Source: JAHDNZ01 sp036721855
GTDB lineage: Bacteria > Bacillota > DTU065
Reading direction: 5' to 3'
Length of the DNA: 13,774 bases
Assembly: GCA_036721855.1 (NCBI GenBank)
Contig: DAIMKF010000042.1
Coordinates: forward strand, 1-13,774
Shown: piece by piece, positions 6,392 through 13,190 of the stretch
Layout of the letters: each line of letters opens with the position of its first letter
How positions within the stretch are numbered: position 1 is the stretch's first letter
Notes under the pieces: generated by a model
The model's database searches: none
Seen by the model: the letters and a program-made list of their open reading frames with translations, nothing else
What the model was told of the DNA's origin: nothing
Made by a program: the position numbers and the translations under genes

Positions 6392-6425
6392 CGGACTCAC
6401 CTCGTCTTTTAATCAAAATCGCGTC

Positions 6426-6455
6426 TTTTATTTTAGCACAGTAAAGGTATATAAT
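6426..6455 (+). promoter_or_regulatory. possible promoter for the radical SAM gene
   Basis: A perfect TATAAT at 6450-6455 lies 60 bases before the start, but the best -35 (TTTTAT at 6426-6431, 18-base spacer) is poor. A second TATAAT at 6489-6494 is close to the ribosome binding site and has no -35. The choice is uncertain. Confidence 0.35.
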
Positions 6456-6458
6456 CAA
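6430..6458 (-). promoter_or_regulatory. sigmaA-type promoter for rpmE
   Basis: TTGATT (6453-6458), a 17-base spacer and TAAAAT (6430-6435) on the minus strand, about 40 bases before the rpmE start. Its -35 box overlaps a TATAAT on the opposite strand that may serve the divergent radical SAM gene. Confidence 0.75.
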
Positions 6459-6515
6459 GAAAGACCAGAACAAACAATTTATTTGTTTTATAATCAGCAA
6501 ACGGAGGCCACTAAA

Positions 6516-7766
6516 ATGACTGCTTACAATAATTATAACATGGTTTATCTAAATGAGGTCGGCGAGTTAATAGCCACAGATTTTCCCGCTGTAGTAAGAA
6601 ACGGCCACAACTATTATTGTTCTACTGAGTTTATTCCCCTGCCGGAGGGTTCTGATCTGATGTATCTGCCGGGGCGCTCACCTATTGCCTATGTCGAGGG
6701 AGAAGTTGGGGTAATTGAAAGCCCAGACAATAAGCCCGAAATCTTCCCCTTGGCTGCCACTTTGCCGGCAGGTTACACCAGATTAGCTCTGCCTGCTTAT
6801 GAAAATAAAGAAAATGCTCCTGTTTTGCCTTTATTCGGTTATACTGCTGTGGCTGATAAAAAGGGAAAATTGTATGTTGCGGCGCAAAAAACCGACAAAC
6901 CGGCTAAATGGAATCCCCTTAATTACCCTCGTCAAAAGCTCCCCCCAAAAATTGCCCACTTGAAAAAAATGTTCCCTCAAAATCGTTTAGTGGATCATCT
7001 AGCCCACTGCGCTTTGAATTATCACTGCCTTACGGCGGGAAATATCTTCTTTCATCGTTTGGAAGGAGGTATTCCCACTTCACCTGTTTGTAATGCGAAC
7101 TGTCTTGGCTGTATCTCGCTGCAGGAGTCGGAGTGCTGTCCCTCTCCGCAAGAAAGAATTAAGTTTAGGCCTACCTCCCAAGAGATTGCCGAACTTATGC
7201 TCTATCATCTTCAAGCAGAAGCCGAACCGATAATCTCTTTTGGTCAGGGCTGTGAAGGTGAACCTCTTCTTGCTTATAAAGATATAGCCAAAGCCATAAA
7301 ATCGGTACGCCAAAAAACGCAAAGAGGCATCATCAACATGAATACCAATGCTTATAGTAAGGATAGACTCCTAAAATTAAGAGATGCCGGTTTAGATTCT
7401 ATTCGCATTAGCATGATCTCCAACGTGGAAAAAACTTATGAAAAATATCACCATCCAAATGGCTATAATCTAGGCTCTGTTCATGATACCGGTAGGGCTT
7501 TGAAAAAAGAAGGCCTTTTTATCTCCATAAACCTTTTGACCATCCCCGGTCTTAACGATATGCCCACAGAGATCAAAGCTTGGACAGAACTCTTGCAAGA
7601 AGGTTGGGTAGATCTGGTCCAAATTCGCAATTTAAATCTCGATCCAGACTGGCTTTTTAAAGAGCTTCCTCTTAAAGAGCCCGGTTTAGGCATTAGTTAT
7701 TTTCTCGCTGAAATAGCCAAATATGCACCTCTGGGTAGTTTCTCACCTTATAATATTAAGAAATAA
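6516..7766 (+). CDS. radical SAM protein of unknown substrate
   Basis: A 416-residue protein and the only plus-strand gene here. The radical SAM cluster motif is CNANCLGC (Cys192, Cys196, Cys199), which holds a [4Fe-4S] cluster that cleaves S-adenosylmethionine. FGQGCEGEPLL (242-252) is the GGE-like motif that contacts SAM. NMNTNAY (274-280), SIRISM (295-300) and INLLTIPGLND (338-348) are the later barrel strands. An extra pair, Cys207-Cys208, follows the cluster loop, and Cys165 and Cys171 precede it. The first ~140 residues look like a separate beta-rich domain (for example YLPGRSPIAYVEGEVGVIES) with no family I recognise. The frame opens earlier, but ATG 6516 follows GGAGG by 8 bases and is the convincing start. 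There is no partner peptide or maturase context, so the substrate cannot be guessed. It is divergent from rpmE, with overlapping control regions. Confidence 0.85.
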   Translation: MTAYNNYNMVYLNEVGELIATDFPAVVRNGHNYYCSTEFIPLPEGSDLMYLPGRSPIAYVEGEVGVIESPDNKPEIFPLAATLPAGYTRLALPAYENKENAPVLPLFGYTAVADKKGKLYVAAQKTDKPAKWNPLNYPRQKLPPKIAHLKKMFPQNRLVDHLAHCALNYHCLTAGNIFFHRLEGGIPTSPVCNANCLGCISLQESECCPSPQERIKFRPTSQEIAELMLYHLQAEAEPIISFGQGCEGEPLLAYKDIAKAIKSVRQKTQRGIINMNTNAYSKDRLLKLRDAGLDSIRISMISNVEKTYEKYHHPNGYNLGSVHDTGRALKKEGLFISINLLTIPGLNDMPTEIKAWTELLQEGWVDLVQIRNLNLDPDWLFKELPLKEPGLGISYFLAEIAKYAPLGSFSPYNIKK

Positions 7767-7768
7767 TT

Positions 7769-7899
7769 TAGTTAATCCATTTGAGTGGATCTTGGGGTTT
7801 GCCATTTAATCTAATTTCAAGGTGAAGATGTGGTCTGGTTGAGCGACCTGTATTGCCGGAACAGGCTGTAACATCGCCCTGTTTGATATATATATGACC
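7769..7899 (-). pseudogene. decayed duplicate of the 3' end of the M23 peptidase gene
   Basis: This segment matches 8097-8224 with about seven substitutions plus a small AT insertion at its far end (around 95% identity by eye). It encodes the last ~38 residues of the intact peptidase, starting KQGDV and ending in the same QDPLKWIN plus stop. Of the seven changes, five alter the residue (Val to Ile, Ile to Thr, Tyr to Cys, Gly to Arg, Phe to Leu), as expected without selection. Similarity stops abruptly at 7899; the open frame runs on in unrelated sequence to a stop at 7944. It begins 2 bases after the radical SAM stop. It is a fragment without start, LysM or the first zinc ligands. Confidence 0.85.
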
Positions 7900-7991
7900 G
7901 CAATCCCTTGATATAAGTGGGATAGCGATCTTTTGTCCGACTTAATGCGTATAATTTAATTGAGCAGGTAATACACTACTAACGAATGAAT
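7900..7991. other. unassigned sequence beside the duplicated fragment
   Basis: About 90 bases between the M23 fragment and the plus-strand hairpin match nothing else in the window. No gene is visible. Its abrupt junction with the duplicated segment suggests a scar from insertion or recombination, possibly an insertion-sequence remnant, but I cannot name a family. Confidence 0.4.
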
Positions 7992-8051
7992 GAGGGGTTA
8001 TCTTTCGGTTTCCTAGCTCGTCTGGGCCCGATTGAATAATCCCTCTTTTTT
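7992..8051 (+). terminator. probable terminator of the radical SAM gene
   Basis: On the plus strand GAGGGGTTAT pairs with ATAATCCCTC (10 bp with one GU pair that exists only in the plus-strand RNA). Inside it TCGG pairs with CCGA and CC with GG around a ten-base loop. TTTTTT follows directly. The radical SAM mRNA would thus carry a 3' untranslated region of about 230-280 bases that includes the M23-derived segment. Confidence 0.6.
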
Positions 8052-8066
8052 CTCCTCGTTTTCTTT

Positions 8067-8095
8067 AAAAAAAAGAGCTGAAAACTCAGCTCTTT
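8067..8095 (-). terminator. intrinsic terminator of the M23 peptidase gene
   Basis: On the minus strand AAAGAGCTGA-GTTT-TCAGCTCTTT is followed by five more T, making eight in a row. The hairpin starts immediately after the TAG stop codon. Confidence 0.95.
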
Positions 8096-9076
8096 CTAGT
8101 TAATCCATTTGAGTGGATCTTGGGGTTTGCCATTTAATCTAATTTCAAAGTGAAGATGCGGTCCGGTTGAGCGACCGGTATTGCCGGAATAGGCTATAAC
8201 ATCGCCCTGTTTGACATATTGACCAACCTTAACATTGATCTTGCTGTTATGAGCGTAGCGAGTTTCGAAACCTCCGGAATGTTTTATCACCACTAACTGC
8301 CCATAATCGCCTGCCGTACCCGCTTTTGTGACTTTGCCGGCAGAGGCAGCCCTGATTGGAGTACCAACCGACATGGCAAAGTCGACACCTTGATGCATCT
8401 TACCCCAGCGCATACCATAGCGAGAAGAGATACGTCCACTGGCCGGTTTAATAAAAAGCGGCAGACCCCCTCTGGCCAAAAGAAGTCTTCTCTCTTTTTC
8501 GGCTGCGGTGAGTATTGCACCTGGAACTACAAGTACCTCGCCGATTTTAATGTTTTGGGTGGCCAGACTGTTGGTCTCAATAATCTCTTCTAACGGTACA
8601 TTGTAACGTTTGGAGATAGACCAGAGACTCTCACCTTTTTCTACCCGATGAGTAAGACCCTTAAATGGTAGGATCGTTAGCTTCTGTCCTATATTTATTT
8701 TATCATGGCTTTTAAGTTCGTTAGCCCCGATTATGGTATCTACATCTATATTATAATTTCTGGCAATAGTCCATAGGCTCTCACCTTTTTGTACTTCATG
8801 GGTTTTAACCCTCTCCCAGATAGAAAGAGATTCTGCCACTAAAATATCGGCTTCTAAACGATAGTCGTTATCTTCTCCTAAAAGCCCTTCACTGCTTTCT
8901 GTCTCTACCTGTTCTAAATAAGCAAGATCATCGTCGTTACCACCACCGATATTTTCCTCCCAAAAAAGAGGGTGCCCGGTGAGAGAACGCCAAATAAAAA
9001 AAGTCCCTGAGCCTATGAGAATTAAAAGAGCAATGCCATAGATAACCAGGCCCTTAGGCCGTGAGTGTTCTGGCAT
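8096..9076 (-). CDS. membrane-anchored LysM / M23 peptidoglycan peptidase
   Basis: A 326-residue cell-wall protein. One membrane segment (about residues 9-30, VIYGIALLILIGSGTFFIW) with a basic N-terminus anchors it with the bulk outside. An acidic linker (45-75) leads to two LysM domains, about 93-137 and 142-186, each opening with KGESLW and binding glycan strands. The C-terminal M23 domain (about 212-326) has zinc ligands His228 and Asp232 in HQGVDFA, and His307 with His309 in PHLHFEI, so it should be an active endopeptidase cleaving peptide cross-bridges. The NIGQKL and KIGEVL ends of the LysM repeats are intact. The ATG is about 9 bases after AGGTGG. It is transcribed alone, with a terminator right after the stop; no strong promoter is obvious upstream. 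Part of its 3' end is duplicated at 7769-7899. It resembles sporulation or division wall peptidases, but a specific name is not justified. Confidence 0.93.
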   Translation of the reverse strand: MPEHSRPKGLVIYGIALLILIGSGTFFIWRSLTGHPLFWEENIGGGNDDDLAYLEQVETESSEGLLGEDNDYRLEADILVAESLSIWERVKTHEVQKGESLWTIARNYNIDVDTIIGANELKSHDKINIGQKLTILPFKGLTHRVEKGESLWSISKRYNVPLEEIIETNSLATQNIKIGEVLVVPGAILTAAEKERRLLLARGGLPLFIKPASGRISSRYGMRWGKMHQGVDFAMSVGTPIRAASAGKVTKAGTAGDYGQLVVIKHSGGFETRYAHNSKINVKVGQYVKQGDVIAYSGNTGRSTGPHLHFEIRLNGKPQDPLKWIN

Positions 9077-9235
9077 TTTAGCATCCCACCTAAAATCATT
9101 TGGTCTCTATTTTTAAAAAGTTCTCCTAACAAGCTCAGATCCCTGCAAATTCCGCTCAAAAAAAGTATAACCGAAGTTAGGCGTTACTAAACAGAAGTAA
9201 TACTGTGTTAAATGTACATATCTACCAATTTCAAC

Positions 9236-9277
9236 CAAAATCAAAACCCTATGGGGATATATTCCTCACAGGGTTTT
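9236..9277 (-). terminator. terminator after fba
   Basis: On the minus strand AAAACCCT pairs with AGGGTTTT, and an inner stem GTGAGGA/TCCCCAT (one mismatch, one GU) extends it. The tail is TTTTGATTTT. The hairpin begins 5 bases after the fba stop. Confidence 0.75.
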
Positions 9278-9282
9278 TATAT

Positions 9283-10137
9283 TTATGCCTTCTTGGAAGA
9301 GCCAAAGAGACGCATTTTGCTTTTAACAACCTCTTTCATAGCTTCTTTGCTTGGTCCAAGAAGTTTGCGCGGATCAAATTCGTTTGGCTTTTCAGCTATA
9401 ATCTTTTTAATACCACCGGTAAAGGCTTGACGAATCTCTGTATCGATATTAATCTTTTGCACACCGATCTCGACTGCTTTTTTGATGGCTTCATCAGATA
9501 CTCCCGATGCTCCGTGTAAAACTAAAGCACAGTCGACTACTTCACGAATAGCACTCAGACGTTCAAAATCCAGTTTGGGTTCTCCATGGTAAACACCATG
9601 AGCCGTACCGATGGCTACAGCTAAAGCATCTACCTGAGTAAGATCGGCAAACTTTTTGGCTTCCTCAGGAGAGGTCATAAAGGCATCTTTGGCATCAACA
9701 GAGATGTCATCTTCAGTACCGCCAATGCGTCCTAATTCACCCTCGACAGAAACTCCTACCGCATGAGCCACATCGACAACTCTTTTAACTATAGCTACAT
9801 TTTCGTCAAAAGGGTAATGTGAACCATCAAGCATTACGGCTGTAAAACCACCCCGGATACATTTCATGGCTTGTTCAAAACTGGTTCCATGATCAAGGTT
9901 TAAGGCTACCGGAACACTAACTTTCTCCGCAGCCACTCTAACTAAAGCTACGATATAATCCAAACCGGCATACTTGATTGCACCTTGACTGGCTTGTAAA
10001 AGTACGGGGGATCTTTCTTCTTCGGCTGCTTCCACAATAGCCTGGACAATCTCCATATTATTTACATTAAAAGCTCCAACCGCATAACCGCCTTTTTGTG
10101 CGGCTTGCAGGATTTCTTTCCCTGATACTAGAGGCAT
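9283..10137 (-). CDS. fba: fructose-1,6-bisphosphate aldolase, class II
   Basis: Interconverts fructose-1,6-bisphosphate with dihydroxyacetone phosphate and glyceraldehyde 3-phosphate in glycolysis and gluconeogenesis. The 284 residues are typical of the short class II form found in Bacillus (FbaA). The catalytic Asp82 and zinc ligand His83 lie in LNLDHGTS; further zinc ligands are His180 (GTAHG) and His208 (LHGASG). The acidic strand SVEGELGRIGG (130-140) and the phosphate-binding NIDTEIR (230-236) are present. The ATG at 10137 follows AGGAAA; a 7-bp hairpin ends inside that ribosome binding site. No promoter is seen in the 77-base gap from the upstream gene, so it is probably co-transcribed with it. 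Linkage of pyrG and fba is common in Firmicutes. Confidence 0.97.
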   Translation of the reverse strand: MPLVSGKEILQAAQKGGYAVGAFNVNNMEIVQAIVEAAEEERSPVLLQASQGAIKYAGLDYIVALVRVAAEKVSVPVALNLDHGTSFEQAMKCIRGGFTAVMLDGSHYPFDENVAIVKRVVDVAHAVGVSVEGELGRIGGTEDDISVDAKDAFMTSPEEAKKFADLTQVDALAVAIGTAHGVYHGEPKLDFERLSAIREVVDCALVLHGASGVSDEAIKKAVEIGVQKINIDTEIRQAFTGGIKKIIAEKPNEFDPRKLLGPSKEAMKEVVKSKMRLFGSSKKA

Positions 10138-10144
10138 CTATTTC

Positions 10145-10162
10145 CTGAACCTAATGGTTCAG
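10145..10162 (-). promoter_or_regulatory. hairpin at the fba ribosome binding site
   Basis: CTGAACC-ATTA-GGTTCAG on the minus strand, a perfect 7-bp stem whose last bases (CAG) run into the AGGAAA of fba, 7 bases before the ATG. There is no U-tract, so it is not a terminator. It could limit ribosome access or protect a processed 5' end. Confidence 0.55.
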
Positions 10163-10214
10163 TTCACCTACCTTTCACTTCGGGTTTGCTAAATGTAGTT
10201 GTTCGTCATAAGCT

Positions 10215-10709
10215 TTATATTTCCCTTTCAAGTGGTAAGATTCTTTCTAACTGACCATCAAAGGATAGGTAAACATTTACTTTATCACCGGCTACATATC
10301 TGTTAAGGGCCACATCGTGCAAAACACTATACCAATAACCGTCACAGGATAAAAGACGTTTGCCTGCCGGGTCAATAGCCTTAATGCGAATTTGGTAACA
10401 GTTTTTGGTCAAAATTATTTTAACTATCTTACTATCACTTTGATAGATCCAGGCTGCATAGGCATCTTTTTCAATCTCAGTCTGTAACTTAGCTATAGTA
10501 ATGGTCGTATCATCAAGTATGATCTCTGCCTTGTCGGCTATTTCTAGTACTCCTTTACCGTCTGGGGTTTTAAACTGCAGATAGTTTTTCTTATCTAGAC
10601 CTAAAAAAACTAAGTTGCTGGCTTTGGTTACATAACTTTGTGCCTGAAGTTTAATAGTCCCCAAAATTAAAAGAATAACAAGACCAAATGCCACCTGATA
10701 TTTTCTCAT
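10215..10709 (-). CDS. small secreted protein of unknown function
   Basis: 164 residues with a clear signal peptide: basic MRKYQ, a hydrophobic core VAFGLVILLILGTI, and a likely cleavage after LQA near residue 24. The exported part (about 140 residues) is mixed beta-strand in character, with two cysteines (in KNCYQ and LSCDGYWYS) that could form a disulfide. I recognise no domain. The ATG lies 7 bases after GGAGG, but that GGAGG is inside an 11-bp stem. It sits between pyrG and fba in the same direction; the position probably reflects co-transcription and not shared function. Confidence 0.75.
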   Translation of the reverse strand: MRKYQVAFGLVILLILGTIKLQAQSYVTKASNLVFLGLDKKNYLQFKTPDGKGVLEIADKAEIILDDTTITIAKLQTEIEKDAYAAWIYQSDSKIVKIILTKNCYQIRIKAIDPAGKRLLSCDGYWYSVLHDVALNRYVAGDKVNVYLSFDGQLERILPLEREI

Positions 10710-10715
10710 TGTTAA

Positions 10716-10756
10716 GCCTCCTTACCTCTGCTTGCTACCATTTTGGGTAAGGAAGC
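10716..10756 (-). promoter_or_regulatory. hairpin that sequesters the ribosome binding site of the secreted-protein gene
   Basis: On the minus strand GCTTCCTTACC pairs with GGTAAGGAGGC over 11 bp (one GU), with a 19-base loop. The 3' arm contains the GGAGG used by the gene starting at 10709. No U-tract follows. A TATAAT at 10762-10767 with no good -35 lies just upstream, so a transcript from there would begin at the foot of this hairpin. Confidence 0.65.
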
Positions 10757-10776
10757 TATTAATTATACCTTATTTA

Positions 10777-12393
10777 TTATTTTTCTTTATTTTTCTCATC
10801 TAAGGCTGCCTGAATAAAGCCTCTAAATAGAGGATGAGGCTTTGTGGGACGGGATTTGAATTCAGGATGAAATTGAGTCGCTATAAACCAGGGATGTTCT
10901 TTTAATTCAATTATTTCCACTAGTTCTTTTGCCCCCCAAACACCGCTTACAATCATACCTGCTTCTTGAAGTTTGTCGACAAAATTTAGATTAACTTCAT
11001 AACGATGGCGATGACGCTCCTGAACAATGCTTTGAGCATAAAGTCTTTGGGTTAAAGTTTCCGGAATTAACTGGCAATCGTATTGACCAAGTCTCATAGT
11101 TGCCCCTAAGTTTTCTAGTTCCCTTTGCTCAGGCAAAATATCAATAACCGGATAATTGGTTTTTAGATCGAATTCGGAGCTATTGGCACCTCTTAAGCCT
11201 AGTACATTTCGGCTGTATTCGATTACAGCACACTGCAAACCCAGACAGATCCCTAAAAAAGGTATCTGTTTTACTCTGGCATATCTCACACTCATTATTT
11301 TGCCTTCCACACCACGGTAACCAAAACCACCCGGAACTATGATTCCATCAACATCACTAAAGGCTTCTTCTAAAGGTAGCCTGTTGTCTTCAATGGTCTC
11401 GGCATCAATCCATTTAATCTCTACTTGGCAGTCATTGGCCACACCGCCATGCTTGAGAGCTTCAACCACTGATAAATATGCATCCGGTAGGGCGACATAT
11501 TTGCCTACAATGGCCACCTTAACTTTGTAAGAGGGATGTTTCATCTTTTCTACCATAGCTCGCCACTCTTTGAGATCGTGGCTCTTGCAGGATAGTTGAA
11601 GCTTTCTTATAACAATCTCATCGAGCCCTTCTTCTTCAAAGATAAGTGGTACGTCATAGATAGTTTCAGCATCAACATTGGGAATAACTGCTTCCTTTTC
11701 TATATCACAAAAAAGAGCTATTTTTTCTCTGATCTTCATGGATAAAGATCTATCGGAACGGCAAACAATAGTATCCGGCTGAATGCCGATGCTACGTAAT
11801 TCTTTGACACTATGTTGGGTAGGTTTGGTTTTAAGTTCTTCGGCTGATTTAATATAAGGAACTAAAGTTACATGAATGTATAAAACATGATCCTTACCGA
11901 CATCGGTTTTCATCTGCCTGATAGCCTCAAGATAGGGTAAGCTTTCAATGTCGCCGACTGTGCCTCCGATTTCAACGATAACCACATCAGCGTTGCTCTC
12001 TTTGGCTACTCTTTTAATACAGGCTTTTATTTCGTTTGTTACATGAGGAATTACTTGTACTGTTCCCCCAAGATAATCACCGCGACGTTCTTTATTAAGA
12101 ATTGACCAGTAGATTTTACCTGTAGTCACACTGTTTAAGTAAGTAAGGTCTTCATCAATAAACCTTTCATAGTGTCCTAAATCCAAGTCGGTCTCTGCAC
12201 CATCATTGGTTACAAATACTTCTCCATGTTGAAAAGGACTCATAGTGCCGGGATCAACGTTAAGATAAGGATCTAATTTAAGAATCGTTACCGAGACACC
12301 ACGACTTTTTAGGAGTCTTCCTAGTGATGCTGCTGTGATTCCTTTACCTAACGATGAAACGACACCGCCAGTAACAAAAATGTATTTAGCCAC
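10777..12393 (-). CDS. pyrG: CTP synthase
   Basis: Makes CTP from UTP, ATP and glutamine. It is 538 residues from the GTG at 12393. The N-terminal amidoligase domain begins AKYIFVTGGVVSSLGKG (P-loop) and contains DPYLNVDPGTMSPFQHGEVFVT and the IGGTVGDIES segment. The C-terminal class I glutaminase domain holds the nucleophile Cys383 in LGICLGLQ and the His509/Glu511 pair in QFHPEFKS. The frame is open to a TTG at 12408, but homologues begin M-x-KYIFV, which points to GTG 12393; GGAAG is nearby but close. The leader upstream can fold into competing hairpins, one with a U6 tail. In B. subtilis pyrG is controlled by attenuation responding to CTP; whether that applies here cannot be read from the sequence. 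Confidence 0.96.
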   Translation of the reverse strand: MAKYIFVTGGVVSSLGKGITAASLGRLLKSRGVSVTILKLDPYLNVDPGTMSPFQHGEVFVTNDGAETDLDLGHYERFIDEDLTYLNSVTTGKIYWSILNKERRGDYLGGTVQVIPHVTNEIKACIKRVAKESNADVVIVEIGGTVGDIESLPYLEAIRQMKTDVGKDHVLYIHVTLVPYIKSAEELKTKPTQHSVKELRSIGIQPDTIVCRSDRSLSMKIREKIALFCDIEKEAVIPNVDAETIYDVPLIFEEEGLDEIVIRKLQLSCKSHDLKEWRAMVEKMKHPSYKVKVAIVGKYVALPDAYLSVVEALKHGGVANDCQVEIKWIDAETIEDNRLPLEEAFSDVDGIIVPGGFGYRGVEGKIMSVRYARVKQIPFLGICLGLQCAVIEYSRNVLGLRGANSSEFDLKTNYPVIDILPEQRELENLGATMRLGQYDCQLIPETLTQRLYAQSIVQERHRHRYEVNLNFVDKLQEAGMIVSGVWGAKELVEIIELKEHPWFIATQFHPEFKSRPTKPHPLFRGFIQAALDEKNKEK

Positions 12394-12491
12394 GTCTTCC
12401 ACACGCAAACAGCAGAAAAAATCCAGTTAATCTACTGGCCAAGGAAACTGCTGCTGCTACTCCTTTCTATACGAGTGCTGTCTCTTTCCTT
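12394..12491 (-). promoter_or_regulatory. pyrG leader with competing hairpins
   Basis: On the minus strand CCAGT-AGATTA-ACTGG followed by ATTTTTT looks like a short terminator. The surrounding CAGCAG and CTGCTG can pair with each other across it, and an upstream AAGGAAA can pair with TTTCCTT beside it. These are alternatives of the kind used in attenuation. The terminator stem is only 5 bp, so the reading is tentative. Confidence 0.4.
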
Positions 12492-12510
12492 AGAAAACCA
12501 ATCTTATTCC

Positions 12511-13176
12511 TCATTCTTCTTCTATGTTTTTGTTTCCGGCACTTTCTGGTTTTTCAGCTAATATACTGTCGACTTTTATACTCATCTCTCGATAGGCTAA
12601 ACTACACCAAAGTGCTAATCCTCCAAGTGCTAAAGTAGCCAGCATGGGAATTAAAATAACACATAAACCAAGCCATAAAATGCTAAAACCGGCTACCAGA
12701 AAGCTAAAGAGCGGATCTACCATAGCCATTTTAAATGAACGGATGAAAATCTTCTTAAAACCGACATTTTCAGTTGCTAACATAGGAAACATATAAACCA
12801 AACCCATCAAAAATATTATAACAAACCAAATCCCAACCCAAAAAAGAAATTTTAAATCCGGACTGTTCCAAAAGAAATACAGATCAAAAGCGAGAATTAA
12901 AATGATCAATAAATTCACTAAAAAAAGAGCTGTGGCCGTTTTCCATTTCTCCTTGACAGCAGAAGTGAAATCTTCTTTTAGTGCCAGCTCTCTAGCTACT
13001 ACTAATCTCATTATATTATAAGTACCAACAAAAATAATCCCGCCGGTTATAAGTGGTATAGACCCAAAAAATCCCAAGGCGCTTAACAGTACCACTTCTC
13101 CTAAATGTTGCCATAAAAGAGAGACCCATTCGGTAATAACCTTATGAAATTGTGGTTTATAAATCTCAGTTGTCAA
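12511..13176 (-). CDS. DUF624 (YesL)-like integral membrane protein
   Basis: 221 residues with about five membrane segments: roughly 28-56 (broken by a proline-glycine turn), 80-101, 109-130, and two between 152 and 193. The stretch SIPLITGGIIFVGTYNIMRLV and the general layout recall DUF624/YesL proteins, whose role is not established. The C-terminus is a short charged cytoplasmic tail (AEKPESAGNKNIEEE). The TTG start at 13176 is supported by AGAGGAGGTG placed 8 bases upstream. It begins 14 bases after the DUF1934 gene, so the two are co-transcribed, and it precedes pyrG by about 100 bases. No transporter or enzyme motif is visible. Confidence 0.65.
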   Translation of the reverse strand: MTTEIYKPQFHKVITEWVSLLWQHLGEVVLLSALGFFGSIPLITGGIIFVGTYNIMRLVVARELALKEDFTSAVKEKWKTATALFLVNLLIILILAFDLYFFWNSPDLKFLFWVGIWFVIIFLMGLVYMFPMLATENVGFKKIFIRSFKMAMVDPLFSFLVAGFSILWLGLCVILIPMLATLALGGLALWCSLAYREMSIKVDSILAEKPESAGNKNIEEE

Positions 13177-13190
13177 CGATTACACCTCCT

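Noticed and set aside
6369..6515. Upstream extension of the radical SAM frame by 49 residues
   Set aside because: The extension runs through the rpmE ribosome binding site and promoter. ATG 6516 has a clear GGAGG at the right distance.
9205..9519. Plus-strand frame antisense to the fba 3' end
   Set aside because: It lies opposite the conserved aldolase sequence, lacks a ribosome binding site and has no recognisable protein character.
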